A stretch of 62,956 nucleotides of DNA, from assembly GCA_016187025.1 (NCBI GenBank), contig JACPKM010000002.1:1-62956 (forward strand), given 5' to 3'. Each line of letters opens with the position of its first letter. Position 1 is the first letter of the stretch. Source of the DNA: Candidatus Daviesbacteria bacterium. Its GTDB lineage: Bacteria > Patescibacteria > Microgenomatia > Daviesbacterales > UBA10151. Positions 36,226-44,242 of this stretch are shown here, piece after piece. The notes beneath the pieces are model-generated. The model saw only the letters and a program-made list of their open reading frames with translations, was not told the DNA's origin and did no database searches. The translations under genes and the position numbers were made by a program.

Positions 36226-36234
36226 TGATAAAAT
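36226..36234 (+). promoter_or_regulatory. Extended -10 TGATAAAAT
   Basis: TG at 36226-36227 and TAAAAT at 36229-36234, immediately after the ftsI stop and 9 nt before ATG 36244. It gives the inserted nucleotide-metabolism pair its own near-leaderless promoter. Confidence 0.5.
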
Positions 36235-36243
36235 TTAGTGGTC

Positions 36244-36606
36244 ATGAAAACAGTATATCTTTGTGCTCCTAATAAATTAGGAGATTTAATTTTAAAGTTA
36301 ATTAAAAGGATAGAAGCTCAAGGTTTTAAGGTTTTATCACCTTTTATTCACACTAATCAACATGCTACCAATGAAGAAATTTTTAAAAGAAATATAGAGA
36401 TGATTAAAAATGCAGATATATTTGTTGTAGTCTTAAAAGAATACGGAAAGGACCTGACTGCTGAGGTTGGAATGGCTTATGCTTGGGGTAAACCGATGGT
36501 GGGGATTGATTATAATGCCGATAAAAATGATGTTATGGCCTACTATGCATTTAGTGAAATCATAAAGCCGGTAGCTCTCGAAAAAACATTAGAAAAATAC
36601 AAATAA
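36244..36606 (+). CDS. Nucleoside 2-deoxyribosyltransferase-like protein
   Basis: About 120 residues. TVYLCAPNKLGDLILKLIK opens a Rossmann-like fold, IKNADIFVVVLKEYGKDL follows, and TAEVGMAYAWGKPMVGID carries the glutamate that is the nucleophile in nucleoside 2-deoxyribosyltransferases. The family swaps or hydrolyses nucleobases on (deoxy)ribose. ATG 36244 is preferred to GTG 36238. It interrupts the ftsI-murE order and precedes a NUDIX gene by 1 nt, suggesting a nucleotide-salvage or sanitation pair. The exact substrate is unknown. Confidence 0.8.
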   Translation: MKTVYLCAPNKLGDLILKLIKRIEAQGFKVLSPFIHTNQHATNEEIFKRNIEMIKNADIFVVVLKEYGKDLTAEVGMAYAWGKPMVGIDYNADKNDVMAYYAFSEIIKPVALEKTLEKYK

Positions 36607-36607
36607 A

Positions 36608-37084
36608 ATGTCTAGTAAAGTAGAGAAGTGTGATCATGCAAGTGTTGGAATGTTCGTCTGGAGAGATGACCATCTGCTACTAATTGAAAGGAAAGAATTC
36701 CCCTTTGGTTTTGCTCCTCCGGCAGGGCATGTAGATAATCATGGATCTTATGAGAAGGCGGCAGAAAATGAGTTAAAAGAAGAAGTTGGGTTAAGGTCAG
36801 TTTCCCTTAGCTTAATGATTGAGGGGTGTAAAGAAAATATATGTCGGCGTCCCGGAGGTACCTGGCACCACTGGAGGATATATAGAGTAGAGGCACAAGG
36901 AAATATACAAAGAAGTAGGACAGAAACTAGGCGTGCGGGCTGGTACTCTTTAGAAGAAATAAAATCATTATCTGACAAAACAGTACAATATTTAAACGGT
37001 GGGATTTCTAATGAAAACTGGCGGATGGATCCTGGAATCGAGACAGTGTGGTATGAATGGTTTAGAGAGTTAAAAATAATCTAA
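36608..37084 (+). CDS. NUDIX hydrolase
   Basis: 158 residues. The NUDIX box region is GHVDNHGSYEKAAENELKEE followed by VGL: the catalytic E-L-K-E-E-V-G core is intact, while the usual first glutamate is G and the arginine before the E is N. WYSLEEIKSL is the typical C-terminal block. NUDIX enzymes hydrolyse nucleoside diphosphates linked to another moiety. The altered box may change metal binding. It is paired with the deoxyribosyltransferase-like gene upstream. Confidence 0.85.
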   Translation: MSSKVEKCDHASVGMFVWRDDHLLLIERKEFPFGFAPPAGHVDNHGSYEKAAENELKEEVGLRSVSLSLMIEGCKENICRRPGGTWHHWRIYRVEAQGNIQRSRTETRRAGWYSLEEIKSLSDKTVQYLNGGISNENWRMDPGIETVWYEWFRELKII

Positions 37085-37095
37085 TTAAGAATGCT

Positions 37096-37203
37096 TTGTC
37101 AGAAAATAATAGAAGGATTGAGAGATTGATAGAAGAATTAGGTCATAAATTTACAATTATTAAGCTTGAGCAATTAGAAGAAATCCTCACAAAATATAAA
37201 TAA
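37096..37203 (+). pseudogene. Short ORF or gene remnant
   Basis: A 35-codon TTG-started frame (LSENNRRIERLIEELGHKF...EEILTKYK) reads as a charged helical C-terminal tail, and its EEILTKYK ending resembles ALEKTLEKYK of the gene at 36244. It may be the end of a lost gene or a tiny protein. There is no start signal I trust. Confidence 0.3.
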
Positions 37204-37219
37204 CCAAGAAGCCCATAGT

Positions 37220-37253
37220 TTGACTTTAAAGCAAAAAAAGTATAATATTATAC
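37220..37253 (+). promoter_or_regulatory. Promoter with symmetric -10 GTATAATATTATAC
   Basis: TTGACT (37220-37225), a short 15-nt spacer and TATAAT (37241-37246). The 14 bases 37240-37253 are a perfect palindrome, so TATAAT is also present on the minus strand (37252-37247). It ends a few bases before ATG 37258 and may be a bidirectional promoter or operator. Confidence 0.5.
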
Positions 37254-37257
37254 CTCT

Positions 37258-37764
37258 ATGTCAGGTCCAGAAAGCACTAATCCTTCTCCATACAGTGCAA
37301 AAAAAGAAGGAGTCAGACTAGTTATTGATGGTATAGGTTTTGGAGTTGTTACGGGCTTAGAAGTATTTAGAGCAGGATTAGTCAATACAAAAATTTCCTT
37401 AGAAAGATCAATTACGGGTGATGAGATACCCATACTTGATCCAAACTCTACTCTTTCAAATATTCTTCAAAATGGAGGAGACTTTTACGATGGGTTTTGG
37501 ATTAGTTTAGCCACATATAACCTAGTAACTGGAATTGATTACATCCTGAGTAGATTTACAAAAAGATACATGCCACAAAGAGTTAAGCTTGGATTTAGTA
37601 TGCTTGCAGCTGTTGGGGGAGTTGTTGCTTACGAATCTGGAAAACTATCTCAATTTCTTGGCGGAACATTTGATCCCTCAGATATACCTGCAGGGTTACT
37701 TGGAGCAGCAGCGTATTTAGGAGTAAACTATTTAGCAAGATCATATACTGAAGCAAGAAGATAA
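37258..37764 (+). CDS. Small multi-pass membrane protein, VanZ/DUF2809-like
   Basis: 168 residues with about four hydrophobic segments (around residues 20-36, 72-92, 104-122, 143-160). The motif GGTFDPSDIPAGLLGAAAYL resembles the G-T-x-D-x-x-D-I-x-A pattern of VanZ/DUF2809 membrane proteins, a weak match. It sits between the NUDIX gene and murE, with its own promoter and a 46-nt gap to murE. Function unknown. Confidence 0.55.
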   Translation: MSGPESTNPSPYSAKKEGVRLVIDGIGFGVVTGLEVFRAGLVNTKISLERSITGDEIPILDPNSTLSNILQNGGDFYDGFWISLATYNLVTGIDYILSRFTKRYMPQRVKLGFSMLAAVGGVVAYESGKLSQFLGGTFDPSDIPAGLLGAAAYLGVNYLARSYTEARR

Positions 37765-37797
37765 GCTTTACTTATAGATTAAAAAAGGATAACTTTT

Positions 37798-37803
37798 TAT
37801 AAT
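37798..37803 (+). promoter_or_regulatory. -10 element TATAAT before murE
   Basis: Consensus TATAAT ends 7 nt before ATG 37811 of murE, predicting a leaderless start for the murE-murB-murA unit. The -35 region (TAGATT) is weak. Confidence 0.55.
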
Positions 37804-37810
37804 TACTCTC

Positions 37811-39037
37811 ATGCATCAAATCAAAAAGTATTTAAAAGCACTTTTTCCTCAGTGGGTAATAAATAATTTTTGGCATTTACCAAAAGCTATTTTGGCAAAT
37901 TTAGTTTATGGTTTTCCTTCAAAAAAATTAAAGGTCATTGGGGTCACTGGAACTGATGGAAAGACAACAACTGTAAATATGATTTATTGCATATTAAAAA
38001 ATGCAGGAAAAAAAGTTTCAATGGTTTCAACAATTAATGCTGAAATTGCTGGAAAATCTTATGATACAGGATTTCATGTTAGCTCTCCCGATTCTTTTAC
38101 TGTTCAAAGCTTTGCCAAAAAAGCAAAAGATCACAAGGACGAATTTTTAATATTGGAAGTTACCTCTCATGCCCTGGATCAATACAGATTCTGGGGAATC
38201 AATTTTGACATAGGAGTAATTACAAACATAACTCATGATCATCTGGATTATCACAAAAGCTGGGAAAACTACTTTCTAACTAAGGCTAAATTAATCAAAG
38301 GCGTGAGGGTAGCTGTAATTAACAAAGATGAGAAACATTTTAATAGGTTATCAAAGTTTATAAATCCAAACTCTAAAATTTTAAGCTTTGGGTTTTCACC
38401 CAAAGCTGATTTTAATCCTAAAAGCTTTTCATTAAACTTAAAACTAATTGGAGAGTATAACATTTTGAATGGACTGGCCGCAGCTGCTGTATGTGCAAGT
38501 GAGCAAGTAAGCACATCGGCTATCAAGTCAGCTTTACCAAGCTTTGTAAACCTTAAAGGTAGGATGGAGGAGATCAAAAATAGTAAAGGAATAAAAATTA
38601 TCATTGATTTTGCTTCTACCCCAAACTCCTTAGAGCAGGCATTAAAAGCTTTAAGAAGACTTACAAAAGGTAAGTTAATCTCTATTTTTGGTTCGGCCTC
38701 TGAAAGAGATTTTAAAAAGCGTCCGCTTATGGGGCAAGCATCTGCAAAATATGCAGATATAACAATACTGACCGATGAGGATCCAAGATTTGAGGATAGG
38801 TACAAAATTATTGATGAAATTGCAGCTGGTGTATATAAAATAAAAGGCAAAAAAAACATAAAGCTTTTTAAGCAACCTGATAGACAGGAAGCTATTAAGC
38901 TTGGAATAAGCCTTGCCAAAAAGGGAGATTTGGTGGGAATATTTGGAAAAGGGCATGAAAAATCAATTAGTTTCAAAGGTCAAGAAATCCCCTGGTCAGA
39001 TGAGGAGGCAGTTCAAAAGGCGTTAAATGATAGATAA
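37811..39037 (+). CDS. murE: UDP-MurNAc-tripeptide ligase MurE, lacking N-terminal domain
   Basis: 408 residues against about 490 in most bacteria. The P-loop GVTGTDGKTTTVNM starts at residue 44, so the usual N-terminal UDP-binding domain is nearly absent. LEVTSHALDQYRFWGI, TNITHDHLDYHKSW and GSASERDFKKRP are the other MurE blocks. LTDEDPRFED replaces the DNPR motif that marks diaminopimelate-adding enzymes, so the third amino acid is uncertain. It overlaps murB by 11 nt. Confidence 0.92.
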   Translation: MHQIKKYLKALFPQWVINNFWHLPKAILANLVYGFPSKKLKVIGVTGTDGKTTTVNMIYCILKNAGKKVSMVSTINAEIAGKSYDTGFHVSSPDSFTVQSFAKKAKDHKDEFLILEVTSHALDQYRFWGINFDIGVITNITHDHLDYHKSWENYFLTKAKLIKGVRVAVINKDEKHFNRLSKFINPNSKILSFGFSPKADFNPKSFSLNLKLIGEYNILNGLAAAAVCASEQVSTSAIKSALPSFVNLKGRMEEIKNSKGIKIIIDFASTPNSLEQALKALRRLTKGKLISIFGSASERDFKKRPLMGQASAKYADITILTDEDPRFEDRYKIIDEIAAGVYKIKGKKNIKLFKQPDRQEAIKLGISLAKKGDLVGIFGKGHEKSISFKGQEIPWSDEEAVQKALNDR

Positions 39038-39611
39038 AGTTAAACTAATTATTAACTCATTTGGTGAAACTAGGGTAAAGGCAAATGAGTTGCTTTCAAA
39101 CCATACTTTTTTAAGAATTGGAGGACCTGCCTCAGCTTTTTATATAGCATTTACTCAAAGTGAGCTAACAAAAATTATTGAAACTTGCAGAGATTTGAAA
39201 GTCCCTTTTTTGATTTTTGGTACTGGTAGCAAAATTGCTATTTCAGATCAAGGCTTTTTAGGTGTTGCTATCAAAAACAGGACCAAAAATATTCAAACAA
39301 TATCTGTAAAAGGTAAGGTTACTAAAGTTGGAATAGGTATTGCTGAGGCTTTGATCGAGGTTGAGTCAGGTGTCAGTATCAACAAGTTTATTGAATATTT
39401 AACATCCCAAAACCTTTCTACCTATGAGTTTATTAATATTCCAGGGACTATAGGGGGAAATTTATTTTTAAACCATTCTTTGCAAACTAAAGTAGAAAGT
39501 ATTAAAGTACTAGATCAAGGAAACACAGTTGATATAATAAATGCTCGTGATTTAGACTTAAGAAAGCATATTATTTTATCAGCAGTATTTCGTATTAAAG
39601 CCAAAAATTAA
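39027..39611 (+). CDS. murB: MurB-like FAD-binding protein lacking C-terminal domain
   Basis: 194 residues; complete MurB is about 300. The FAD-binding domain is present: SNHTFLRIGGPASAF, FLIFGTGSKIAISDQGF, INIPGTIGGNLFLNHS and HIILSAVFRIK. The protein stops there, without the C-terminal substrate domain that supplies the catalytic serine and glutamate. The usual YR-x-S motif before the last strand is also replaced (DLRKH). No frameshift continues it, since murA begins 2 nt later. It may need a partner or have lost reductase activity. Confidence 0.82.
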   Translation: MIDKVKLIINSFGETRVKANELLSNHTFLRIGGPASAFYIAFTQSELTKIIETCRDLKVPFLIFGTGSKIAISDQGFLGVAIKNRTKNIQTISVKGKVTKVGIGIAEALIEVESGVSINKFIEYLTSQNLSTYEFINIPGTIGGNLFLNHSLQTKVESIKVLDQGNTVDIINARDLDLRKHIILSAVFRIKAKN

Positions 39612-39612
39612 G

Positions 39613-40872
39613 ATGCGCTATTTGATTGAAGGTGGAAAAAAGTTAATAGGTGAGGTGCAAATTTCCGGAAACAAAAATTCTGTTTTTCCTTGTGTGGCTG
39701 CTGCTCTTTTAACAGATCAAGAGGTTGTTTTAGAAAATGTTCCTCAAATAAGGGATGTTGAGATTTTAGTGCAGATACTCAAAGATTTGGGAGTTAAAGT
39801 AAGTCTTGATAAAAATGTTTTGACAATTAATGCTGAAGGATTGAGAAAGTATTCTTTGGCAGATGGTTTAGCAATAAAGCTGAGAGGGTCGATTGTTTTG
39901 GTTGGTGGTTTACTTGGAAGAATGGGTAAAGTAAGCTTTCATCATCCGGGTGGGGATATCATAGGAAAAAGAAGTATTGAAACACACTTATTAGGCTTTA
40001 AATCCCTAGGCGCAACAGTAAAAAAAGATGATCTTAATTTCTCTGTACATTATGCAGACAAACTGCCTTCAGAGGATGTAAACATATTTTTGCCTGAGGC
40101 CTCTGTAACTGCCACTGAAAACATTATTCTTGCGTCAGTTCTGGGAAAAAGAGTGGTGATTTTGAGAAATTGTACAAAAGAGCCTCATGTTGTTGATTTG
40201 TGCAAAATGCTTGTACAAATGGGAGTATCAATTGAAGGTATTGGTACTGATACATTAATTATCACCTCATCTGAGAGACTAAATGGTACTAGGTTCAGAA
40301 TTGGCGCTGACCCAATTGAGATTGGGACATACGCAATAGCAGCAGCTATCACCAATGGAAAGATTACCCTTTCTGGAGTGGATTCTACTGATTTTGATCC
40401 AATGTTTTGTGTTTTAGAGAGAATGGGAGTTAAAATTGAAAAAAAGCAGGAGCAGCTGGTTTGCTTTACTGATTTACTCAAGTCAATAAGTAAAATTCAA
40501 ACAAATATCTGGCCTGGATTTCCCACAGATTTGATGAGTGTTGCAGTGGTGTTGGCAACTCAAGCAAAAGGAATAACTCTGTGTCATGACTGGATGTATG
40601 AATCAAGGATGTTTTTTGTTGATAAGCTAATTGCTATGGGAGCCCATATTACTTTGGCTGATCCACACAGAGTATTAGTCTATGGACCAGCAGGACTAAA
40701 AGCCCGGGAGCTAGAAACTCCTGATATAAGAGCTGGAATGGCCTTAGTTTTGGCTGCGCTTGTTGCCAAAGGTAAAAGCATTATAAACAGGGCAGAGTTA
40801 ATAGAAAGAGGATACGAGGATGTAGTCGGTAAGTTGAGAAGTTTAGGTGCTGATATTGAAAGAAAAGAATAA
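39613..40872 (+). CDS. murA: UDP-GlcNAc 1-carboxyvinyltransferase MurA (Asp115 form)
   Basis: 419 residues, normal length. NKNSVFPCVAAALLT holds the conserved KN pair, WPGFPTDLMS and AGMALVLAALVAKG the later blocks. The loop HPGGDIIGKRS carries aspartate at residue 115 where most bacteria have the cysteine alkylated by fosfomycin. The enzyme joins phosphoenolpyruvate to UDP-GlcNAc, the first committed step of peptidoglycan synthesis. Its presence inside the mur run, 2 nt after the short murB, fits one operon. Confidence 0.95.
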   Translation: MRYLIEGGKKLIGEVQISGNKNSVFPCVAAALLTDQEVVLENVPQIRDVEILVQILKDLGVKVSLDKNVLTINAEGLRKYSLADGLAIKLRGSIVLVGGLLGRMGKVSFHHPGGDIIGKRSIETHLLGFKSLGATVKKDDLNFSVHYADKLPSEDVNIFLPEASVTATENIILASVLGKRVVILRNCTKEPHVVDLCKMLVQMGVSIEGIGTDTLIITSSERLNGTRFRIGADPIEIGTYAIAAAITNGKITLSGVDSTDFDPMFCVLERMGVKIEKKQEQLVCFTDLLKSISKIQTNIWPGFPTDLMSVAVVLATQAKGITLCHDWMYESRMFFVDKLIAMGAHITLADPHRVLVYGPAGLKARELETPDIRAGMALVLAALVAKGKSIINRAELIERGYEDVVGKLRSLGADIERKE

Positions 40873-40914
40873 TCTGGATAAATTCTGGCTGTCCAAAAAG
40901 AACAAATATTAAAG

Positions 40915-40920
40915 TATAAT
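40915..40920 (+). promoter_or_regulatory. -10 element TATAAT before murF
   Basis: Consensus TATAAT ends 6 nt before GTG 40927. It lies in the 54-nt gap between murA and murF and predicts a leaderless GTG-started mRNA. No good -35. Confidence 0.5.
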
Positions 40921-40926
40921 TGGAAC

Positions 40927-42120
40927 GTGGATATTACAAGACATCCTATTTGGAAAGGTGTTGCCCCTTATAAAAAGCCCTTCCATTTTTTAAGAATTAA
41001 GCTTGCCCGTCAATATGCAAAATTGATTCCTGCGGACCGTTTTATAGGAGTCACCGGTTCAGTGGGAAAAACAACTACTGTCCAAACATGTAAAGCAGTC
41101 TTGAGTAAAAAGCTTAAAACTTTAGCTACAACTGAAACCTCCAAAAACGTTAATTTAGACCCCATCTTTAATATACCAATGACCCTTTTAAGGATTAGCC
41201 CAAAAGTTAAGAAGATTATTTTGGAAATGGGTGTTGAATACGTGGGTGATATGAGCATTTATTTAGATATTGTTAAACCTAAAACAGCGATACTTACCAA
41301 GATTTCCTATGTTCATTCTGAATTTTTTGGAAGCGTAAATCAAATTATAGAAGAAAAAAGTAAACTATTTGCACAGTTGCCAAATGATGGTTTGGCAATT
41401 TTAAATTGGGATGATCTGAATTCAAGAAGAGTTGCAGAAAAATGCAAAGCTCAAGTTGTCTATTACGGTACAGATTCATCAGTCTGTTTGGTTTGGGCAG
41501 AAAATATCAGGATAGAAAATTATAAAACAGTTTTCGAGCTAAACTGTGGTGTGGAAAGAGTAAGAGTAGAGCTTAAACTTTTGGGTACTCATCAAGTCTA
41601 TGCTGCACTAGCAGCAGCAACTCTGGGAGTATCAGAAAACATTTCACTGATAAAGATAAAACATGCTTTGGAGTCTGTAGTTCCTGATGAACACAGAATG
41701 CAAACTTTCGAAGGCCCAAATGGCTCGATTATTTTAGATGATACTTATAATGCAGATCCTAGTGCAGTTGAGGCAGCAATAGATACTTTACTCCAAATTC
41801 CCGCCAGAAGAAGGGTGATAGTCTTGGGGGAAATGAAAGAGTTAGGATCTTATACAGAGAGTATGCATCAGGAAATAGCCAGAAAAATATATAAAGAAAA
41901 AGTGGATTTGGTTTTTCTAGGACAGGGAAATGCGAATTTGGTTGCAGAGGAGTTAAAAAGACTTGGATTTATGGAGAATAGAATGGAGGTTAATTTGCAG
42001 AATTCTCAGATGGTTGCAAAGCTTATCCAGACACTTGAAAAAGGAGATGTATGTTTGGTGAAAGGCGCCCACTCTGTTAGACTAGATGAGGTGGTCAAAA
42101 GAATAACCAAGAAAAATTAA
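40927..42120 (+). CDS. murF: UDP-MurNAc-pentapeptide ligase MurF, short form
   Basis: 397 residues, GTG start. GVTGSVGKTTTVQT (about 41-54) is the ATP loop, so the N-terminal domain of typical 450-residue MurF is largely missing. ILEMGVEYVGDMSIYL, LDDTYNADPSAVEAAID and VIVLGEMKELGSYTE are conserved MurF blocks. It adds D-Ala-D-Ala to the UDP-linked tripeptide. Its own -10 sits 6 nt upstream, and mraY follows after 6 nt. Confidence 0.93.
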   Translation: MDITRHPIWKGVAPYKKPFHFLRIKLARQYAKLIPADRFIGVTGSVGKTTTVQTCKAVLSKKLKTLATTETSKNVNLDPIFNIPMTLLRISPKVKKIILEMGVEYVGDMSIYLDIVKPKTAILTKISYVHSEFFGSVNQIIEEKSKLFAQLPNDGLAILNWDDLNSRRVAEKCKAQVVYYGTDSSVCLVWAENIRIENYKTVFELNCGVERVRVELKLLGTHQVYAALAAATLGVSENISLIKIKHALESVVPDEHRMQTFEGPNGSIILDDTYNADPSAVEAAIDTLLQIPARRRVIVLGEMKELGSYTESMHQEIARKIYKEKVDLVFLGQGNANLVAEELKRLGFMENRMEVNLQNSQMVAKLIQTLEKGDVCLVKGAHSVRLDEVVKRITKKN

Positions 42121-42126
42121 AAAACT

Positions 42127-43137
42127 ATGACACAACTGTTAGGTTTGGTTTTATTATCCTTTACTATTACAAGCTTTTTCATGGTTCCCTTTATTGATTT
42201 TTTGTTTTACTTAAAGAGACGATTTGAGGTTAATAAATTTGATAGTGGTGATCACAAACAAACTCCTATTCATGATCAGTTAATGAAAGGAGATGAGGCT
42301 ATTCCCTCAGGAGGGGGAATCCTTTTGGTTGCGCTGCTTACAATACTTAGTATTATTTATTCTTTCTTTACACCCTTTAAGGATTTGGCGGGACTGAAAA
42401 TTCTTCTGTTTGCTTTAGTGTCATTTGGCCTACTTGGCTTAATAGATGATATCAAAGCAATCACCACAAAAAGGCAGGGAAAGTTTTTAGGACTGGGTAG
42501 AAAGACTTTATTTATTATTCAGGCGTTTCTTGCACTTATTATTGCCTGGTTTTTGTATTCTTTTATTGGTTTAAACAACATTTATGTATCAGGGATTGGT
42601 AATTTTATTATCGGTTGGTGGTATATTCCCCTGGCAGCATTTGTGATTATTTCTTTTGCAAATGCTTTTAATATCTCTGATGGTTTGGATGGCTTATCTT
42701 GTGGCCTTTTGACAATTTGTCTGTTTGCTTTTTTGGCACTCGCATCAGCAACACTTGATCTTAACTTGGCATCATTTATAGGTATTTGGATAGGGTCACT
42801 TTTTGCCTACCTTTATTTTAATATTTGGCCAGCTAGGATTTTTCTAGGGGATGCTGGAGCATTTGGGTTTGGAGCAACACTGGCTGTTGTAGGCTTACTG
42901 ACCGGAAAAATTTTGGCGCTTGGAATTATAGGAGGCATGTTTGTTTTAATTGTTGGCTCCTCCCTACTGCAAATTCTTTCTAAGAAAATATTTCATAAAA
43001 AGATATTGCCTGTTGCACCAATTCATATGTATTTTAAATACATTGGATGGGAAGAGCCTAAAATTGTAATGCGTTTTTGGTTAGCTCAGGCCCTATTTGC
43101 AATTTTCGGTTTATGGATGGCTCTTTTGGCAAAGTGA
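42127..43137 (+). CDS. mraY: Phospho-MurNAc-pentapeptide translocase MraY
   Basis: 336 residues, about ten membrane helices. The catalytic aspartates are in LIDDIKAI and FLGDAGAFGFGA, with NAFNISDGLDGLSCG between. PSGGGILLV replaces the common P-T-M-G-G, and PVAPIHMYFKYIGWEEPKIV replaces the triple-histidine loop, so the periplasm-near His cluster is reduced. It transfers phospho-MurNAc-pentapeptide to undecaprenyl phosphate, giving lipid I. Confidence 0.94.
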   Translation: MTQLLGLVLLSFTITSFFMVPFIDFLFYLKRRFEVNKFDSGDHKQTPIHDQLMKGDEAIPSGGGILLVALLTILSIIYSFFTPFKDLAGLKILLFALVSFGLLGLIDDIKAITTKRQGKFLGLGRKTLFIIQAFLALIIAWFLYSFIGLNNIYVSGIGNFIIGWWYIPLAAFVIISFANAFNISDGLDGLSCGLLTICLFAFLALASATLDLNLASFIGIWIGSLFAYLYFNIWPARIFLGDAGAFGFGATLAVVGLLTGKILALGIIGGMFVLIVGSSLLQILSKKIFHKKILPVAPIHMYFKYIGWEEPKIVMRFWLAQALFAIFGLWMALLAK

Positions 43138-43141
43138 CCAT

Positions 43142-44242
43142 ATGAAACTGCATAATGCTTATCTTCATGCCCAACAAAAATTAGTTGATTTGCAACTTCT
43201 GCTGATTGTTATAGCTTTGGTAATTTTTGGTTTGATTATGGTTTATGACTCATCAGTAATTCAGGCATTAAGGGATTATAAAGATGGATATTTTTATATA
43301 AGGCAGCAATTGATTTGGGTAGGTATTGGTGGGGTGCTGGCATTTTTCTTGGCAAATATAAACTATCAAAAACTGAAAATAATGTCAGTCCCTTTAATTG
43401 CCTTTTCACTTATTTTGCTGATTGCTGTTTTTATTCCGGGTTTGGGAGTATCGGGTGGGGGAGCACACAGATGGTTAAAGTTAGGGTTTGTTACTATTCA
43501 GCCTGCCGAAATTATAAAGCTTACCTCAGTAATTTACCTTGCTACTATATTTGAGAAAAAAGCACGCATTTTGCCATTTATTATTCTGGTTGGGCTAACA
43601 GGTTTTGTTATGGCAGTTTTGCAAAAGGATTTAGGTTCAACAATTGTTTTTGTTTTAACCTCAGCCATAATCTTTTTTATTAGCGGAGGATCGCTAATGT
43701 ATTTTTTGCTAGCAATTCCTCCAGCAGTGATTAGCTTACTTGTCTTAGTCTTAACTTCTGAGTACAGAAGAAAAAGGATATTGGCATTTTTGGACCCGTT
43801 TTCCGATACGCAAGGGTTTACTTACCATATTTCTCAAGTGTTAATTGCTCTTGGGTCAGGTGGAATATTTGGTTTAGGACTGGGCCAATCTAGACAAAAG
43901 TTTGAATATATTCCTGAGGTTTCAACTGATTCTATTTTTGGTGTAATCGGTGAGGAGTTAGGGTTTTTGGGAGGGATAGTGTTAATTTCTCTTTTTGTTT
44001 TACTTATTTTCCGAGGAATTAAGATAGCGCAACAAATTGATGATAATTTTGGAAAAATTTTGGCTCTGGGACTGACTGCAATGTTAGGAATTCAAGCGAT
44101 TGTTAATCTGTCCTCCATGGTAGCGCTTTTGCCGCTGACTGGAGTACCACTGCCTTTTATCTCTTATGGAGGATCAGCTTTAGTTGCAAATCTAATGGCG
44201 GTAGGTATACTTTTAAATATCTCTAAAAATATAAAGCTATGA
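43142..44242 (+). CDS. ftsW: SEDS peptidoglycan glycosyltransferase FtsW
   Basis: 366 residues from ATG 43142; an in-frame TTG at 43097 inside mraY is rejected. About ten membrane helices. VSGGGAHRWLKLGFVTIQPAE, IGEELGFLGG and GVPLPFISYGGSALVANL are the SEDS signatures. FtsW polymerises lipid II at the septum with FtsI. It overlaps murG by 4 nt (ATGA). A second SEDS gene, rodA, is at 51693. Confidence 0.94.
   Translation: MKLHNAYLHAQQKLVDLQLLLIVIALVIFGLIMVYDSSVIQALRDYKDGYFYIRQQLIWVGIGGVLAFFLANINYQKLKIMSVPLIAFSLILLIAVFIPGLGVSGGGAHRWLKLGFVTIQPAEIIKLTSVIYLATIFEKKARILPFIILVGLTGFVMAVLQKDLGSTIVFVLTSAIIFFISGGSLMYFLLAIPPAVISLLVLVLTSEYRRKRILAFLDPFSDTQGFTYHISQVLIALGSGGIFGLGLGQSRQKFEYIPEVSTDSIFGVIGEELGFLGGIVLISLFVLLIFRGIKIAQQIDDNFGKILALGLTAMLGIQAIVNLSSMVALLPLTGVPLPFISYGGSALVANLMAVGILLNISKNIKL

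Noticed and set aside
38269..38976. 235-codon minus-strand ORF opposite murE
   Set aside because: The sense strand carries a complete MurE with all motifs; the antisense peptide has no recognisable domain.
43097..43141. Longer FtsW start inside mraY
   Set aside because: TTG start in mraY coding sequence; ATG 43142 follows the mraY stop by 4 nt and gives the normal FtsW N terminus.
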